From Promicromonospora iranensis (lineage in GTDB: Bacteria; Actinomycetota; Actinomycetes; Actinomycetales; Cellulomonadaceae), in assembly GCF_028994805.1 (NCBI RefSeq), contig NZ_JAJQQP010000001.1, positions 505,062 through 569,061 of the forward strand: a stretch of DNA of 64,000 bases, read 5' to 3'. The number at the start of each line of letters is the position of its first letter. The stretch's first letter is position 1. The notes beneath the pieces were generated by a model. That model did no database searches and was not told the origin of the DNA. It saw only the letters and a list, made by a program, of their open reading frames with translations. Shown piece after piece: positions 36,137 through 47,287 of this stretch. The position numbers and the translations under genes are program-made.

Positions 36137-36160
36137 CTTGTATAGCCGTTCTTGTATACA
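36137..36160 (-). promoter_or_regulatory. Probable GntR-type operator of uxuA
   Basis: CTTGTATA occurs at 36137-36144 and again at 36151-36158; the second copy is part of the palindrome TGTATACA (36153-36160). FadR-subfamily GntR repressors of hexuronate genes recognise TTGTATACAA-like sites. The pair lies 35-58 bases upstream of the uxuA start. No GntR gene is adjacent. Confidence 0.6.
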
Positions 36161-36164
36161 TCAT

Positions 36165-36189
36165 GCCCGCCCCGGCCGACGGGGCGGGC
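36165..36189 (-). terminator. Terminator hairpin after lacZ
   Basis: GCCCGCCCC and GGGGCGGGC with a seven-base loop lie about 25 bases past the lacZ stop codon. Between hairpin and stop codon is a 14-base near-copy of the lacZ 3' end (36195-36208 compared with 36213-36226). Confidence 0.65.
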
Positions 36190-36213
36190 ACGTGTTCACG
36201 GAGTGGTGCGCCT

Positions 36214-39312
<3,099 letters not shown>

Positions 39313-39452
39313 TCAGTCTGGACGTGTTGGCTTCCTGCTTCGAGGTGACGGCATCTCGACCGCGGGAAGTTTCGCATTTTCACCACCCGGCAGCGTGCCG
39401 GCCACGAGGAGACCACCACGACGATCTGAACGACCTGAAAGAGGTGTCGGCC

Positions 39453-40712
39453 ATGGACATGTCACCGTTCGAGCAGTCCGAATCCAGCGTCCGCGGCTAC
39501 TGCCGTGCCTATCCCACCGTGTTCGCGTCCGCTTCCAACGCCCGGCAGACCGCTGAGGACGGCACCTCCTACATCGACTTCTTCGCCGGGGCAGGCGTGC
39601 TGAACTTCGGCCACAACAACCCGCGGATGAAGGATGCGATGATCGCGTTCCTCCAGGCCGACGGGGTGGCCCACAGCCTCGACACCTACACGACCACCAA
39701 GCGCGACTTCATCGAGAAGTTCCGGGACGTGATCCTCAGGCCGCGAGGCATGGACTACCGCATGCAGTTCATGGGACCGACCGGGACCAACGCGGTCGAG
39801 GCGTCGCTCAAGCTGGCCAGGCTGGCCACCGGGCGGCGCGAGATCGTGGCGTTCAGCCACGGGTTCCACGGCATGACCCTCGGTTCGCTGGCCGCCACCG
39901 CGAACGAGGCGTTCCGGCAGTGGGCCGGTGTGCCGCTGACCGACGTCGTGCGCCTGCCGTTCGAGACCGCCCCCGGTGGCGACACCGCCATCGCGGAGTA
40001 CCGGGCAGCGCTGCTCGACCCGTCGAGCGGGCTGACGCCGCCCGCCGCGTTCCTGGTCGAGGCGCTGCAGGCCGAGGGCGGCGTCAACATCGCCACCGCC
40101 GGCTGGCTGCACCAGATCCAGGACCTGGCGCGCGAGGTCGGAGCGCTGTTCATCATCGACGACATCCAGGCCGGCTGCGGCCGCACCGGCGACTACTTCT
40201 CGTTCGACGGCATGGGCCTCGAGCCCGACATCATCAACCTGGCCAAGGGCCTCGGCGGGTTCGGCACCCCGATAGCGATGAACCTGAACAAGCCGTCCGT
40301 CGACGACCACTGGTCGCCCGGTGCCCACACCGGCACCTTCCGCGGCCAGGGCCTGTCGTTCGTCGCGGGGACCGTCGCACTGGACTACTTCACCGACGAC
40401 GTGCTGATGAGCGAGGTGCGGGCCAAGGGCGCCGTGCTGCGTGACCGGCTGGAGCAGATCGCCGCCGCCCACCCCGACCAGGGCTGGACCGTCCGGGGCA
40501 GGGGCATGATGCAGGCGCTGGACACCGGCGACGGGGCCTTCGCCAAGCGGGTGCAGCAGGCAGCCTTCGAGGCGGGCCTGCTGATCGGCCCGTGCGGCAC
40601 CGGCGGGCAGGTGATCAAGCTGATCCCGCCGCTGACCATTCCCGACGACGACCTGACCCAGGGTCTGGACATCCTCGACAAGGCAGTGGCGACGGCGCTG
40701 GGGGTGGCGTGA
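39453..40712 (+). CDS. Diaminobutyrate-2-oxoglutarate aminotransferase, EctB/DoeD-like
   Basis: A 419-residue PLP enzyme of the class III aminotransferases. FAGAGVLNFGHNNPRMKDAM, MQFMGPTGTNAVEASLKLAR, SHGFHGMTLGS, IDDIQAGCGRTG and NLAKGLGGFGTP (catalytic Lys in LAKG) match EctB/DABA aminotransferases closely. Since ectA and ectC are absent and an ectoine-hydrolase-like gene follows, the degradative role (DoeD, converting diaminobutyrate to aspartate semialdehyde) is the better reading. ATG 39453 has GAGGTG upstream. The stop codon overlaps the next ATG (TGATG). This is the first gene of a three-gene operon; the 260 bases before it hold no operator I can name. Confidence 0.85.
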   Translation: MDMSPFEQSESSVRGYCRAYPTVFASASNARQTAEDGTSYIDFFAGAGVLNFGHNNPRMKDAMIAFLQADGVAHSLDTYTTTKRDFIEKFRDVILRPRGMDYRMQFMGPTGTNAVEASLKLARLATGRREIVAFSHGFHGMTLGSLAATANEAFRQWAGVPLTDVVRLPFETAPGGDTAIAEYRAALLDPSSGLTPPAAFLVEALQAEGGVNIATAGWLHQIQDLAREVGALFIIDDIQAGCGRTGDYFSFDGMGLEPDIINLAKGLGGFGTPIAMNLNKPSVDDHWSPGAHTGTFRGQGLSFVAGTVALDYFTDDVLMSEVRAKGAVLRDRLEQIAAAHPDQGWTVRGRGMMQALDTGDGAFAKRVQQAAFEAGLLIGPCGTGGQVIKLIPPLTIPDDDLTQGLDILDKAVATALGVA

Positions 40713-41977
40713 TGCGGGCCCGCGACGACATGACCTTCCCGCCGGAGGAGTACCAGCGCAGGCTGCACGACCTGCGCGAGCGGATGGCGGCCCGGCGGCT
40801 GGACGCCGTGGTCATCACCGACCCGGAGAACCTGATGTACCTGACGGACTACCAGACCACCGGGTACTCGTTCTTCCAGGCGCTGGTCGTCCCGCTCGAC
40901 GGCGAGCCCCTGATGATCACCCGGGCCATGGAGGAGTCCAACGTCATCGAGCGCACCTGGGTGGAGCACACGCGGCCGTACCCCGACACCGGTGACGCCA
41001 TCCAGGAGCTCGTGCTGGCGCTGAACCAGTCCGGGCTCGGGAACAAGCGGGTCGGCTACGAGCGCAACAGCTACTTCTTCCCCGCCTACCAGCAGGACCG
41101 CATCCACACGTCGTTCCAGCACGGGGTGCTGCTGGACTGCTTCGGCATCGTCGAGGCGGGCCGGCTCCGCAAGTCGGACGTCGAGATCGACGTGATGCGC
41201 AGGGCCGCCCGCGCCACCGAGGCAGGGATGGCCGCCGGTCTCGCGGCCGCCCTCCCCGGCGCCACCGAGAACGACGTCGCCGCCGCCATCTCGTCCGCCA
41301 TGTTCCGTGCCGGTGGCGAGTTCCCGTCGGTGATGCCGTACGTGGCGTCGGGGCCGCGGTCGATGATCGGGCACGCCACGTGGGAGGGGCGCGTGATCCA
41401 GCCGGACGACCACGTGCTCCTCGAGATCGGCGGCTGCTACCGGCGCTACCACACGGCGATGATGCGCACGGTGGTCACCGGCGAGCTGTCCGGGTCGATG
41501 TACCGGTCGCAGGAGCGGATGAAGGCAGCGCTGGCGGAGCTCAAGAGCCTGATGGGCCCTGGCATGACGGTGTCCGACGCCGACTCGATCGTCCGGCGCA
41601 TCATCTCGGACAACGACGTCGGCGCACGGCTGGTCACCCGGTCCGGGTACTCGATCGGCATCGCCTTCCCGCCGTCGTGGGACGAGGGCTACATCCTGTC
41701 GCTGAACCCCGGCGACTTCTCCGTGCTCGAACCGGGCATGACCTTCCACGTGATCCCGTGGATGTGGGGAGTCGACGGCGACAAGACCGTCGGGATCTCC
41801 GACACCATCCGCATCACCGACGACGGGTGCGAGTCGTTCTTCAGCCTGGACGAGGACTTCGTCGTGCACGCCACCGACGCCGCGAACCTGACGTCGGTGG
41901 CCGACCTCGAGCCCGACACCGCCGCCGACGAGCCGACCCACGCTCAGGCCGCTGCCGCAGGGACAGGAGAACCATGA
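40712..41977 (+). CDS. Ectoine hydrolase-like M24 family protein (DoeA-like)
   Basis: A 421-residue pita-bread protein. The creatinase-like N-domain begins PPEEYQRRLHDLRERMAARR. The M24 core has lost the usual metal ligands: LLEIGGCYRRYHTAMMRT replaces the DxG...HxDxxR pattern, HVIPWMW replaces the EPG motif and VGISDTIRIT the IED motif. This is expected for metal-free members such as creatinase and ectoine hydrolase DoeA/EutD, which opens the ectoine ring. It lies between an EctB/DoeD-like aminotransferase and a semialdehyde dehydrogenase, supporting the DoeA role. Its end overlaps the next start (ATGA). A deacetylase (DoeB) is missing from the cluster. Confidence 0.75.
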   Translation: MRARDDMTFPPEEYQRRLHDLRERMAARRLDAVVITDPENLMYLTDYQTTGYSFFQALVVPLDGEPLMITRAMEESNVIERTWVEHTRPYPDTGDAIQELVLALNQSGLGNKRVGYERNSYFFPAYQQDRIHTSFQHGVLLDCFGIVEAGRLRKSDVEIDVMRRAARATEAGMAAGLAAALPGATENDVAAAISSAMFRAGGEFPSVMPYVASGPRSMIGHATWEGRVIQPDDHVLLEIGGCYRRYHTAMMRTVVTGELSGSMYRSQERMKAALAELKSLMGPGMTVSDADSIVRRIISDNDVGARLVTRSGYSIGIAFPPSWDEGYILSLNPGDFSVLEPGMTFHVIPWMWGVDGDKTVGISDTIRITDDGCESFFSLDEDFVVHATDAANLTSVADLEPDTAADEPTHAQAAAAGTGEP

Positions 41978-43350
41978 GCTTCCTCACCGCCACCGACCCC
42001 ACCACCGGCGCCGTCGTGCGCCGGGTCCCTGCCGCCACACCGGAGGAGATCACCGCCACCATCGACCGGGCCCAGGCCGCGTTCGAGAGCTGGCGCACCA
42101 CGTCGTTCGACGAGCGCGCCGACGTCCTGCGCGCGGTGGCCGCGCACATGCGCGAGAACGTGGACCAGCTCGGCATGGTCATGACCGAGGAGATGGGCAA
42201 GCCCATGACCGAGTCGCGGGGCGAGGTCAACAAGGCCGCCTGGGCGGCGGAGCACTACGCGGAGCACGCCGCCGCGTACCTGACCGACGAGGTCATCGCC
42301 TCGGACGCGAGCTCCAGCTACGTGCAGTACCTGCCGCTCGGCCCCCTCCTCGGTGTGCTGCCGTGGAACGCCCCCTTCTGGCTGGCGTTCCGGTTCTGTG
42401 CCCCGGCGCTGATGGCGGGGAACACCTGCGTGATGAAGCACGACCCGCACGTGCCCGGCTGTGCCGAGGCGATCGCCGGCGCCTTCGACGCGGTCGGCGC
42501 TCCGCCCGGCATCTTCCAGGCCCTGCTGGCCGAGACGGGCGACGTCGAGCAGGCGATCCGCGACCCGCGGATCCAGGCGGTGTCGTTCACCGGCTCGGAG
42601 CGCGGCGGAGCGGCCGTCGCCTCGATCGCGGCGAGCGAGATCAAGCCCACCGTGCTGGAGCTCGGCGGATCGGACCCCTGCGTCGTCCTGGCCGACGCCG
42701 ACCTGACCCAGGCCGCGGACGTCATCGCGCTGTCCCGCATCATCAACGCCGGCCAGTCGTGCATCGCCGCCAAGCGGATCATCGTCGAGCGGCCGGTGCA
42801 CGACGAGCTCGTCGAGCTGCTCACCGAGCGGCTGAGCGCCCTGGTCGTCGGGGACCCGCGGGACGAGAGCACGCAGGTCGGCCCCATCGCGCGGTCGGAC
42901 CTGCGCGACAACCTGCACCGCCAGGTCACCGAGAGCGTCGCCGCAGGAGCCCGGTGCGTGCTCGGCGGGGAGCTGCCCGACGGCGACGGCTGGTTCTACC
43001 CGGTGACGCTGCTGACCGGGGTCACCCCCGACATGCCCGCGTGCCGGGAGGAGACGTTCGGCCCGGTCGCGGCGGTCGTGGTGGCCGACGACGCGGACAG
43101 CGCGCTCGCCCTCGCCAACGACACGCCCTACGGCCTGGCCGCGAGCGTCTGGACCACCAGGGAGCGGGGAGAGGCGATGGCCCGCGACCTCTTCGCCGGG
43201 CAGGTGGCGGTGAACGGGATCGTGAAGTCCGACCCGCGGCTCCCCAGCGGAGGGATCAAGCGCTCCGGCTACGGGCGTGAGCTGGGCCCGCACGGCATCC
43301 GCGAGTTCGTGAACGCCCAGCAGGTCTGGGTGGGACCCAAGAGGGAGTAG
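41974..43350 (+). CDS. NAD(P)-dependent semialdehyde dehydrogenase (DoeC-like)
   Basis: A 458-residue aldehyde dehydrogenase. PLGPLLGVLPWNAPFWLAFR carries the catalytic Asn, SFTGSERGG the cofactor loop, VLELGGSDPCVV the general-base Glu and NAGQSCIAAKR the nucleophilic Cys. It resembles succinate-semialdehyde dehydrogenases. Translationally coupled to the DoeA-like gene, it probably oxidises the aspartate semialdehyde made by the aminotransferase, feeding aspartate metabolism. Succinate semialdehyde cannot be excluded as substrate. Confidence 0.88.
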   Translation: MSFLTATDPTTGAVVRRVPAATPEEITATIDRAQAAFESWRTTSFDERADVLRAVAAHMRENVDQLGMVMTEEMGKPMTESRGEVNKAAWAAEHYAEHAAAYLTDEVIASDASSSYVQYLPLGPLLGVLPWNAPFWLAFRFCAPALMAGNTCVMKHDPHVPGCAEAIAGAFDAVGAPPGIFQALLAETGDVEQAIRDPRIQAVSFTGSERGGAAVASIAASEIKPTVLELGGSDPCVVLADADLTQAADVIALSRIINAGQSCIAAKRIIVERPVHDELVELLTERLSALVVGDPRDESTQVGPIARSDLRDNLHRQVTESVAAGARCVLGGELPDGDGWFYPVTLLTGVTPDMPACREETFGPVAAVVVADDADSALALANDTPYGLAASVWTTRERGEAMARDLFAGQVAVNGIVKSDPRLPSGGIKRSGYGRELGPHGIREFVNAQQVWVGPKRE

Positions 43351-43388
43351 GTCCTGCGCCCAGCACCTGGCCGGTGGATCATGAACGG

Positions 43389-43901
43389 ATGGCCAGCCTG
43401 CTCCACGCCCTGCGATCTGCCGTCGCCCCCCTGACGCGCACGCGCGTGTTCCGCACCGTCGGTCCGAAGGTGCTGCCGCCGGTCGAGCGACTGCTCGACC
43501 GGCTCTCCGGCGGGAAGCTGCAGTTCAGCGCCCTGCTGGTGCCGTCCCTCGTCCTGCACTCGACGGGAGCGAGGTCGGGGGAGCCGCGTGACACGTACCT
43601 CATGTACACACCGGACGGGCAGGGCCGCGCCATCGTCGCCGGCTCCGCCTTCGCCCAGGAACGGCATCCAGCATGGACCTACAACCTGCTGGCGCAGCCG
43701 GAGGTGACGATCAGCGTGCGTGGCCGGACCATGCCGGTCCGCGCGACGCTCATCGGCGACGACGAGCGGGACGCCACGTGGGCCCGGATCGAGGAGCAGT
43801 GGCCCGGCTACCGGCGCTACGAGCGGGACTCCGGGCGCGTCGTGCGCCTGTTCCGCCTGCAACCGCTGGCCGAGGCGACCGCTCGCGACGAGAGTCGCTG
43901 A
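43389..43901 (+). CDS. Deazaflavin (F420)-dependent nitroreductase-like protein
   Basis: A 170-residue split-barrel protein of the DDN family. LQFSALLVPSLVLHSTGARS, EPRDTYLMYTP, AIVAGSAFAQERHPAWTYNL and LLAQPEVTISVRGRTM match the conserved F420-binding core. Such enzymes use reduced F420 to reduce quinones or nitro compounds in actinobacteria. ATG 43389 is used; the GTG at 43374 has no better ribosome-binding site. It is a single gene after the DoeC-like gene and convergent with the MocR gene. Confidence 0.88.
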   Translation: MASLLHALRSAVAPLTRTRVFRTVGPKVLPPVERLLDRLSGGKLQFSALLVPSLVLHSTGARSGEPRDTYLMYTPDGQGRAIVAGSAFAQERHPAWTYNLLAQPEVTISVRGRTMPVRATLIGDDERDATWARIEEQWPGYRRYERDSGRVVRLFRLQPLAEATARDESR

Positions 43902-43932
43902 GCATCGGCGCACCGACCCGCCCACCCGGCCG

Positions 43933-45345
43933 TCACCCCGCCTGCCGCGCCAGCATCTCCCCGACCACGCGCGCGCCCTCCGGGAACGCCCCGGGGTTCG
44001 GCCCGGAGTAGTTGAGGCGCAGGAAGGGGCCGGTCGGCTCGGCGGGAAACCAGTCGTCGCCCGCGGCCACGACGACGCGGGCCGCATCGCAGTCCCCGAC
44101 CAGTCGTGCGACGTCGGTGGTGTCCGGGAGCCGCACCCAGAGGTTCAGGCCGCCCTGCGGCACCGTCTCGACACGAGCGGCCGGTGCGTGCTCCCGGAGC
44201 GCGCCGCGCAGCAGGTCGCGCCGCGCGGCGAGCTGCTGGCGCAGGCCGCGCAGGTGGGTGCGCCAGGCAGGCTGGGTCACGACGTCGAGAGCTACCGCCT
44301 GCAGCAGGCCGCTCACGTACAAGGACTCGGCCTGCGCGTCCGCGAGGATGCGGTCGCGGGCCGGGCCGCGGGCGACCAGCCCGGCCACGCGCACCGCCGG
44401 CGAGACGCTCTTCGCCAGCGAGCGCAGGTAGACCACGTGCCCGCCGTCGTCGCGTGCGGCGAGGGGCACCACGTCCTGGGTGATCCCGAAGTCGTGGGCC
44501 CAGTCGTCCTCGATCACGAAGGCACCGTGCTCGCGGGCCAGCCGGAGCACCTCGTCGGCCAGGTCCGGCGACCAGCGGGCGCCGGTCGGGTTGGCGAAGC
44601 TCGGCTGTGCGTAGAGGGCGCGCGCCCCGGTGCGGTCGAAGGCGCGTGCGAGCTCGTCGGGGTCCGGTCCCCGCGGGCCGCTCGGCACCGGCACCAGCTG
44701 CACGCCGACCTGCTCCGCGGCGAGGATCGCGCCCCAGTAGGTGGGCGACTCGACGAGCAGGGGCCGGCCTGCGCCCACCAGGGCGCGGAAGACGGTGCTG
44801 AGGCTCGACTGGCTGCCCGGGAAGACGACGACGTCGCTGGGGGCCGGCGGCGTGACCCCGGCGGGTGCCGCGCCGCCGAGCTCCGCGGCGAACCAGGCCT
44901 GCAGGTCGGGCAGCCCCGCGGTCGGTGGCCTGGTGACGGCGGCATCGCTGCGCGCGGCCCGGGTGAACGCGGAGCGGACCAGGCGTTCGGGCAGCAGCTC
45001 GCGGTCCGGGTAGCCCGAGTGCAGCGCTATCACGTCGTTCGGCGCGGTGTGCAGGGCCCGGGACAGCTGCTGGCCGGGCCGGGTGCGCGGGCCGAGGGCC
45101 GCCGTCTGCCAGCCGTAGTCGTGGGCGTGCGGCACGCGCACCGCCCGGACGAAGGTGCCGACGCCCGGCCGGGTCTCCACGACGCCCTGCGACGCGAGGG
45201 TGCGCAGCGCCTTCTGCACGGTGACCGGGCTCGCCCCGTACCGCGCCACGAGCACACGGCTGGACGGCAGGCGGGCTCCGGGGGGCGCGGTGGCCAGCCA
45301 CTCGTGCAGGCCGGCGACGATGCGCGCACTGCTATCGTCATACAT
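43933..45345 (-). CDS. MocR-type regulator (GntR HTH fused to aminotransferase domain)
   Basis: A 470-residue MocR protein. The N-terminal GntR winged helix reads RLPSSRVLVARYGASPVTVQ and KALRTLASQGVVETRPGVG. A class I aminotransferase domain follows with LHSGYPDRELLP, YAQPSFANPTGARW, IEDDWAHDF and the PLP lysine in LRSLAKSVSPAVRVAG. MocR proteins sense PLP or amino compounds. Its ATG (45345) overlaps base for base with the ATG of the divergent EamA gene, so the regulator probably controls that transporter. A possible -10 (TACTGT) seven bases upstream would make the mRNA leaderless. Confidence 0.9.
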   Translation of the reverse strand: MYDDSSARIVAGLHEWLATAPPGARLPSSRVLVARYGASPVTVQKALRTLASQGVVETRPGVGTFVRAVRVPHAHDYGWQTAALGPRTRPGQQLSRALHTAPNDVIALHSGYPDRELLPERLVRSAFTRAARSDAAVTRPPTAGLPDLQAWFAAELGGAAPAGVTPPAPSDVVVFPGSQSSLSTVFRALVGAGRPLLVESPTYWGAILAAEQVGVQLVPVPSGPRGPDPDELARAFDRTGARALYAQPSFANPTGARWSPDLADEVLRLAREHGAFVIEDDWAHDFGITQDVVPLAARDDGGHVVYLRSLAKSVSPAVRVAGLVARGPARDRILADAQAESLYVSGLLQAVALDVVTQPAWRTHLRGLRQQLAARRDLLRGALREHAPAARVETVPQGGLNLWVRLPDTTDVARLVGDCDAARVVVAAGDDWFPAEPTGPFLRLNYSGPNPGAFPEGARVVGEMLARQAG

Positions 45346-45367
45346 GACAGCCAACAGTAGCGCTACT
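45331..45367. promoter_or_regulatory. Compact divergent promoter with overlapping start codons
   Basis: The start codons of the MocR gene (45345-45343) and EamA gene (45344-45346) share bases. TATCGT (45333-45338) lies five bases before the EamA ATG. On the other strand TACTGT lies about seven bases before the MocR ATG. A perfect 12-base palindrome AGTAGCGCTACT (45356-45367) sits inside the EamA coding start. GCTATCG is found at 45331 and again at 45385. Both transcripts would be leaderless, each promoter lying inside the other gene. Confidence 0.5.
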
Positions 45368-46264
45368 CTCCAAGCGGCACCGCCGCTATCGTCCGCCCGA
45401 GCCGGCCTCTGGTGGGGTCTCCTCGGTGTAGCGGCCTTCTCGTTCACCGTCCCCTTCACGCGCCAGGTGGTCGACGACGGCAGCATGTCACCGCTCTTCG
45501 TGTCCTGCGGCCGCGCGGTCGTCGCGGCGGCGCTCGCGGCAGTCGCCCTGGCCGTCACCCGGCAGCGCCGGCCCCGGGGCGCGCAGTGGGCGCGGCTCGC
45601 GATCGTCGCGGGCGGCGTGGTCGTCGGCTTCCCGGTGCTCACCTCGTTCGCGCTCACGACGGCGTCGGCGAGCCACAGCGCCGTCGTCATCGCGGTGCTC
45701 CCTGCCGTGACGGCGGTGCTGGCCGTGCTGCGCGGACGCGAGCGGACCCTGGTGTCGTTCTGGGTGACGGCAGCGCTGGGCGCGGTGGCGGCGGTCGGCT
45801 TCGCCGCCGTGCAGGGCGGCGGGCTCGGCGGGCTGCACGGTGCCGACCTGCTGCTGATCGGCGCCGTCGTCGCGTGCGCCGTCGGCTACGCGGAGGGCGG
45901 GCTGCTCGCCCGCGAGCTCGGCGCGTGGCAGACCATCTCGTGGGCGCTCGTGCTCGCCGGCGTGCCGATGATGCTGCTCACAGGTGTCTCGCTGGCGCAG
46001 AGCCCGCCGACGGGGTCCCCGCTCGACTGGGCCCTGTTCGGCTACCTCGGGGTGGTGAGCATGTTCCTCGGCTTCTTCGCCTGGTACCGCGGCCTCGCGA
46101 TCGGCCCGATGGCGCAGGTCAGCCAGGTCCAGCTGGTCCAGCCGGTGCTCAGCATCTGCTGGGCCACGCTGCTCCTGCACGAGCAGCTCACGTGGCCGAC
46201 GGTGCTCGGCGGGGCGGCGGTGATCGCCTGCGCGGGCGCTGCCGTACGGTCCCGGCTGCGGTAG
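45344..46264 (+). CDS. EamA-family (DMT) metabolite exporter
   Basis: A 306-residue protein with ten hydrophobic helices in two EamA halves: GLWWGLLGVAAFSFTVPFTR to AAVGFAAVQGG, then LLLIGAVVACAVGYAEGGLL to VIACAGAAVRSRL. VSQVQLVQPVLSICWATLLL and HEQLTWPTVLGGAAVI are typical of the second half. EamA proteins export amino acids or related metabolites. It is divergent from the MocR gene with shared start codon bases, a pairing often seen where MocR controls export of an amine or pyridoxal-related compound. The substrate is unknown. Confidence 0.88.
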   Translation: MTANSSATLQAAPPLSSARAGLWWGLLGVAAFSFTVPFTRQVVDDGSMSPLFVSCGRAVVAAALAAVALAVTRQRRPRGAQWARLAIVAGGVVVGFPVLTSFALTTASASHSAVVIAVLPAVTAVLAVLRGRERTLVSFWVTAALGAVAAVGFAAVQGGGLGGLHGADLLLIGAVVACAVGYAEGGLLARELGAWQTISWALVLAGVPMMLLTGVSLAQSPPTGSPLDWALFGYLGVVSMFLGFFAWYRGLAIGPMAQVSQVQLVQPVLSICWATLLLHEQLTWPTVLGGAAVIACAGAAVRSRLR

Positions 46265-46336
46265 CCGGGCGGCCCGGAGCAGCGTCCGGCGTCAGGCAGA
46301 CTGGGGGTGACCCGCCTCGCCTCCGAAAGGTTCCGC

Positions 46337-46699
46337 ATGCCCGCGATGTCTCGCCTCGGCCGCCTGTTCGCCATCGTCGCCTGGATCGAGGCGTTCACCT
46401 GGGCCGGACTCCTGGTCGGGATGTTCCTCAAGTACGTCACCGAGACCACCGAGGCCGGGGTGTGGCTGTTCGGCCGGCTCCACGGCGGCGCGTTCGTGCT
46501 GTTCGTGGTCGTGACGCTGATCGTGGGGGTCAAGCTGCGCTGGGGCTGGTTCCGTACCTTCGTCGCCCTCGCCTCCTCGATCCCGCCGCTGACCACGCTG
46601 CTCGCCGAGTGGTGGCTCAAGCGGTCCGGCCACCTCGCCGACCCGGCCGACCGTGAAGCCGCGGCGCGGACGACGGCCGACCTGCAGCAGACGCAGTAG
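46337..46699 (+). CDS. DUF3817 small membrane protein
   Basis: A 120-residue protein with three hydrophobic helices: RLFAIVAWIEAFTWAGLLVG, GGAFVLFVVVTLIVGVK and FVALASSIPPLTTLLAEWWL. The pattern with EA(F/Y)xW in helix 1 and HGxxF(V/L)xF in helix 2 matches DUF3817, an integral membrane family (YdzA-like) of unknown role. ATG 46337 has GAAAGG upstream; ATG 46346 is an alternative. It stands alone between the EamA and VOC genes. Confidence 0.85.
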   Translation: MPAMSRLGRLFAIVAWIEAFTWAGLLVGMFLKYVTETTEAGVWLFGRLHGGAFVLFVVVTLIVGVKLRWGWFRTFVALASSIPPLTTLLAEWWLKRSGHLADPADREAAARTTADLQQTQ

Positions 46700-46731
46700 G
46701 CGGACCGGCTCGCCGGAGCTCCCGTCCGGAC

Positions 46732-46762
46732 TTGAACCTCACGCCACGTGAGGGGCCACGCT
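46732..46762 (+). promoter_or_regulatory. MerR-type promoter of the VOC gene
   Basis: TTGAAC (46732-46737) and CACGCT (46757-46762) stand 19 bases apart, the stretched spacer typical of MerR-activated promoters. Between them is the inverted repeat CCTCAC-N5-GTGAGG (46737-46753). The predicted transcript begins at or next to the ATG at 46769. TipAL-like MerR regulators bind CCTCAC/GTGAGG-type repeats, and such a gene follows immediately. Confidence 0.7.
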
Positions 46763-46768
46763 GGCGCC

Positions 46769-47278
46769 ATGACCGATACGTTTCCTGCCTTCGACATGGG
46801 CCCCGTCCCCCTTCCCGGACCGGACGCCGAACCCCCCGAGCTGTTTCGCGGCATCTACGGCATGCCGATGTTCGTGAACGTGCCCACGGGGGACATGGCC
46901 GCCTCCGTCGAGTTCTGGACGCGTGGCCTCGGCTTCTTCGAGCTCTTCGCCGCCCCGGGCCATGTCACCCACCTGCGGCGCTGGGCGTTCCAGGACGTCC
47001 TGCTGGTCCCGGGCGACGCCGCGGACGGCTCGACCGCCGTGAGCGTGAGCTTCTCGTGCGTGCTGAGCCAGGTGGACCAGATCGCCGCGGCCTGCGCGGA
47101 GCTGCTGCCCGGCAGTACCACCGGGCCGCGGCAGACGCCCTGGAACACCGTGGACGTCGAGGTGGTCACCCCGGAGAACATGCGGGTGGTCATGACCGCT
47201 GCCCGTCCCTACGACCCGGCCAGCGCCGAGGCCCAGGCCCTGCGCGACGACCTGGGCATCGAAGGGCCCTCCGCGTGA
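46769..47278 (+). CDS. VOC/glyoxalase-superfamily protein
   Basis: A 169-residue protein with one or two beta-alpha-beta-beta-beta modules: MPMFVNVPTGDMAASVEFWT, RGLGFFELFAAPGHV and WAFQDVLLVPGD, then VSFSCVLSQVDQIAAACAEL and WNTVDVEVVTPENMRVVM. This is the fold of glyoxalase I, fosfomycin-resistance and bleomycin-binding proteins; the metal ligands are not evident. It lies downstream of a MerR-type promoter and ten bases before a TipAS-MerR gene, suggesting a drug-inducible binding or resistance protein. Confidence 0.75.
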   Translation: MTDTFPAFDMGPVPLPGPDAEPPELFRGIYGMPMFVNVPTGDMAASVEFWTRGLGFFELFAAPGHVTHLRRWAFQDVLLVPGDAADGSTAVSVSFSCVLSQVDQIAAACAELLPGSTTGPRQTPWNTVDVEVVTPENMRVVMTAARPYDPASAEAQALRDDLGIEGPSA

Positions 47279-47287
47279 GGTCGCCCG

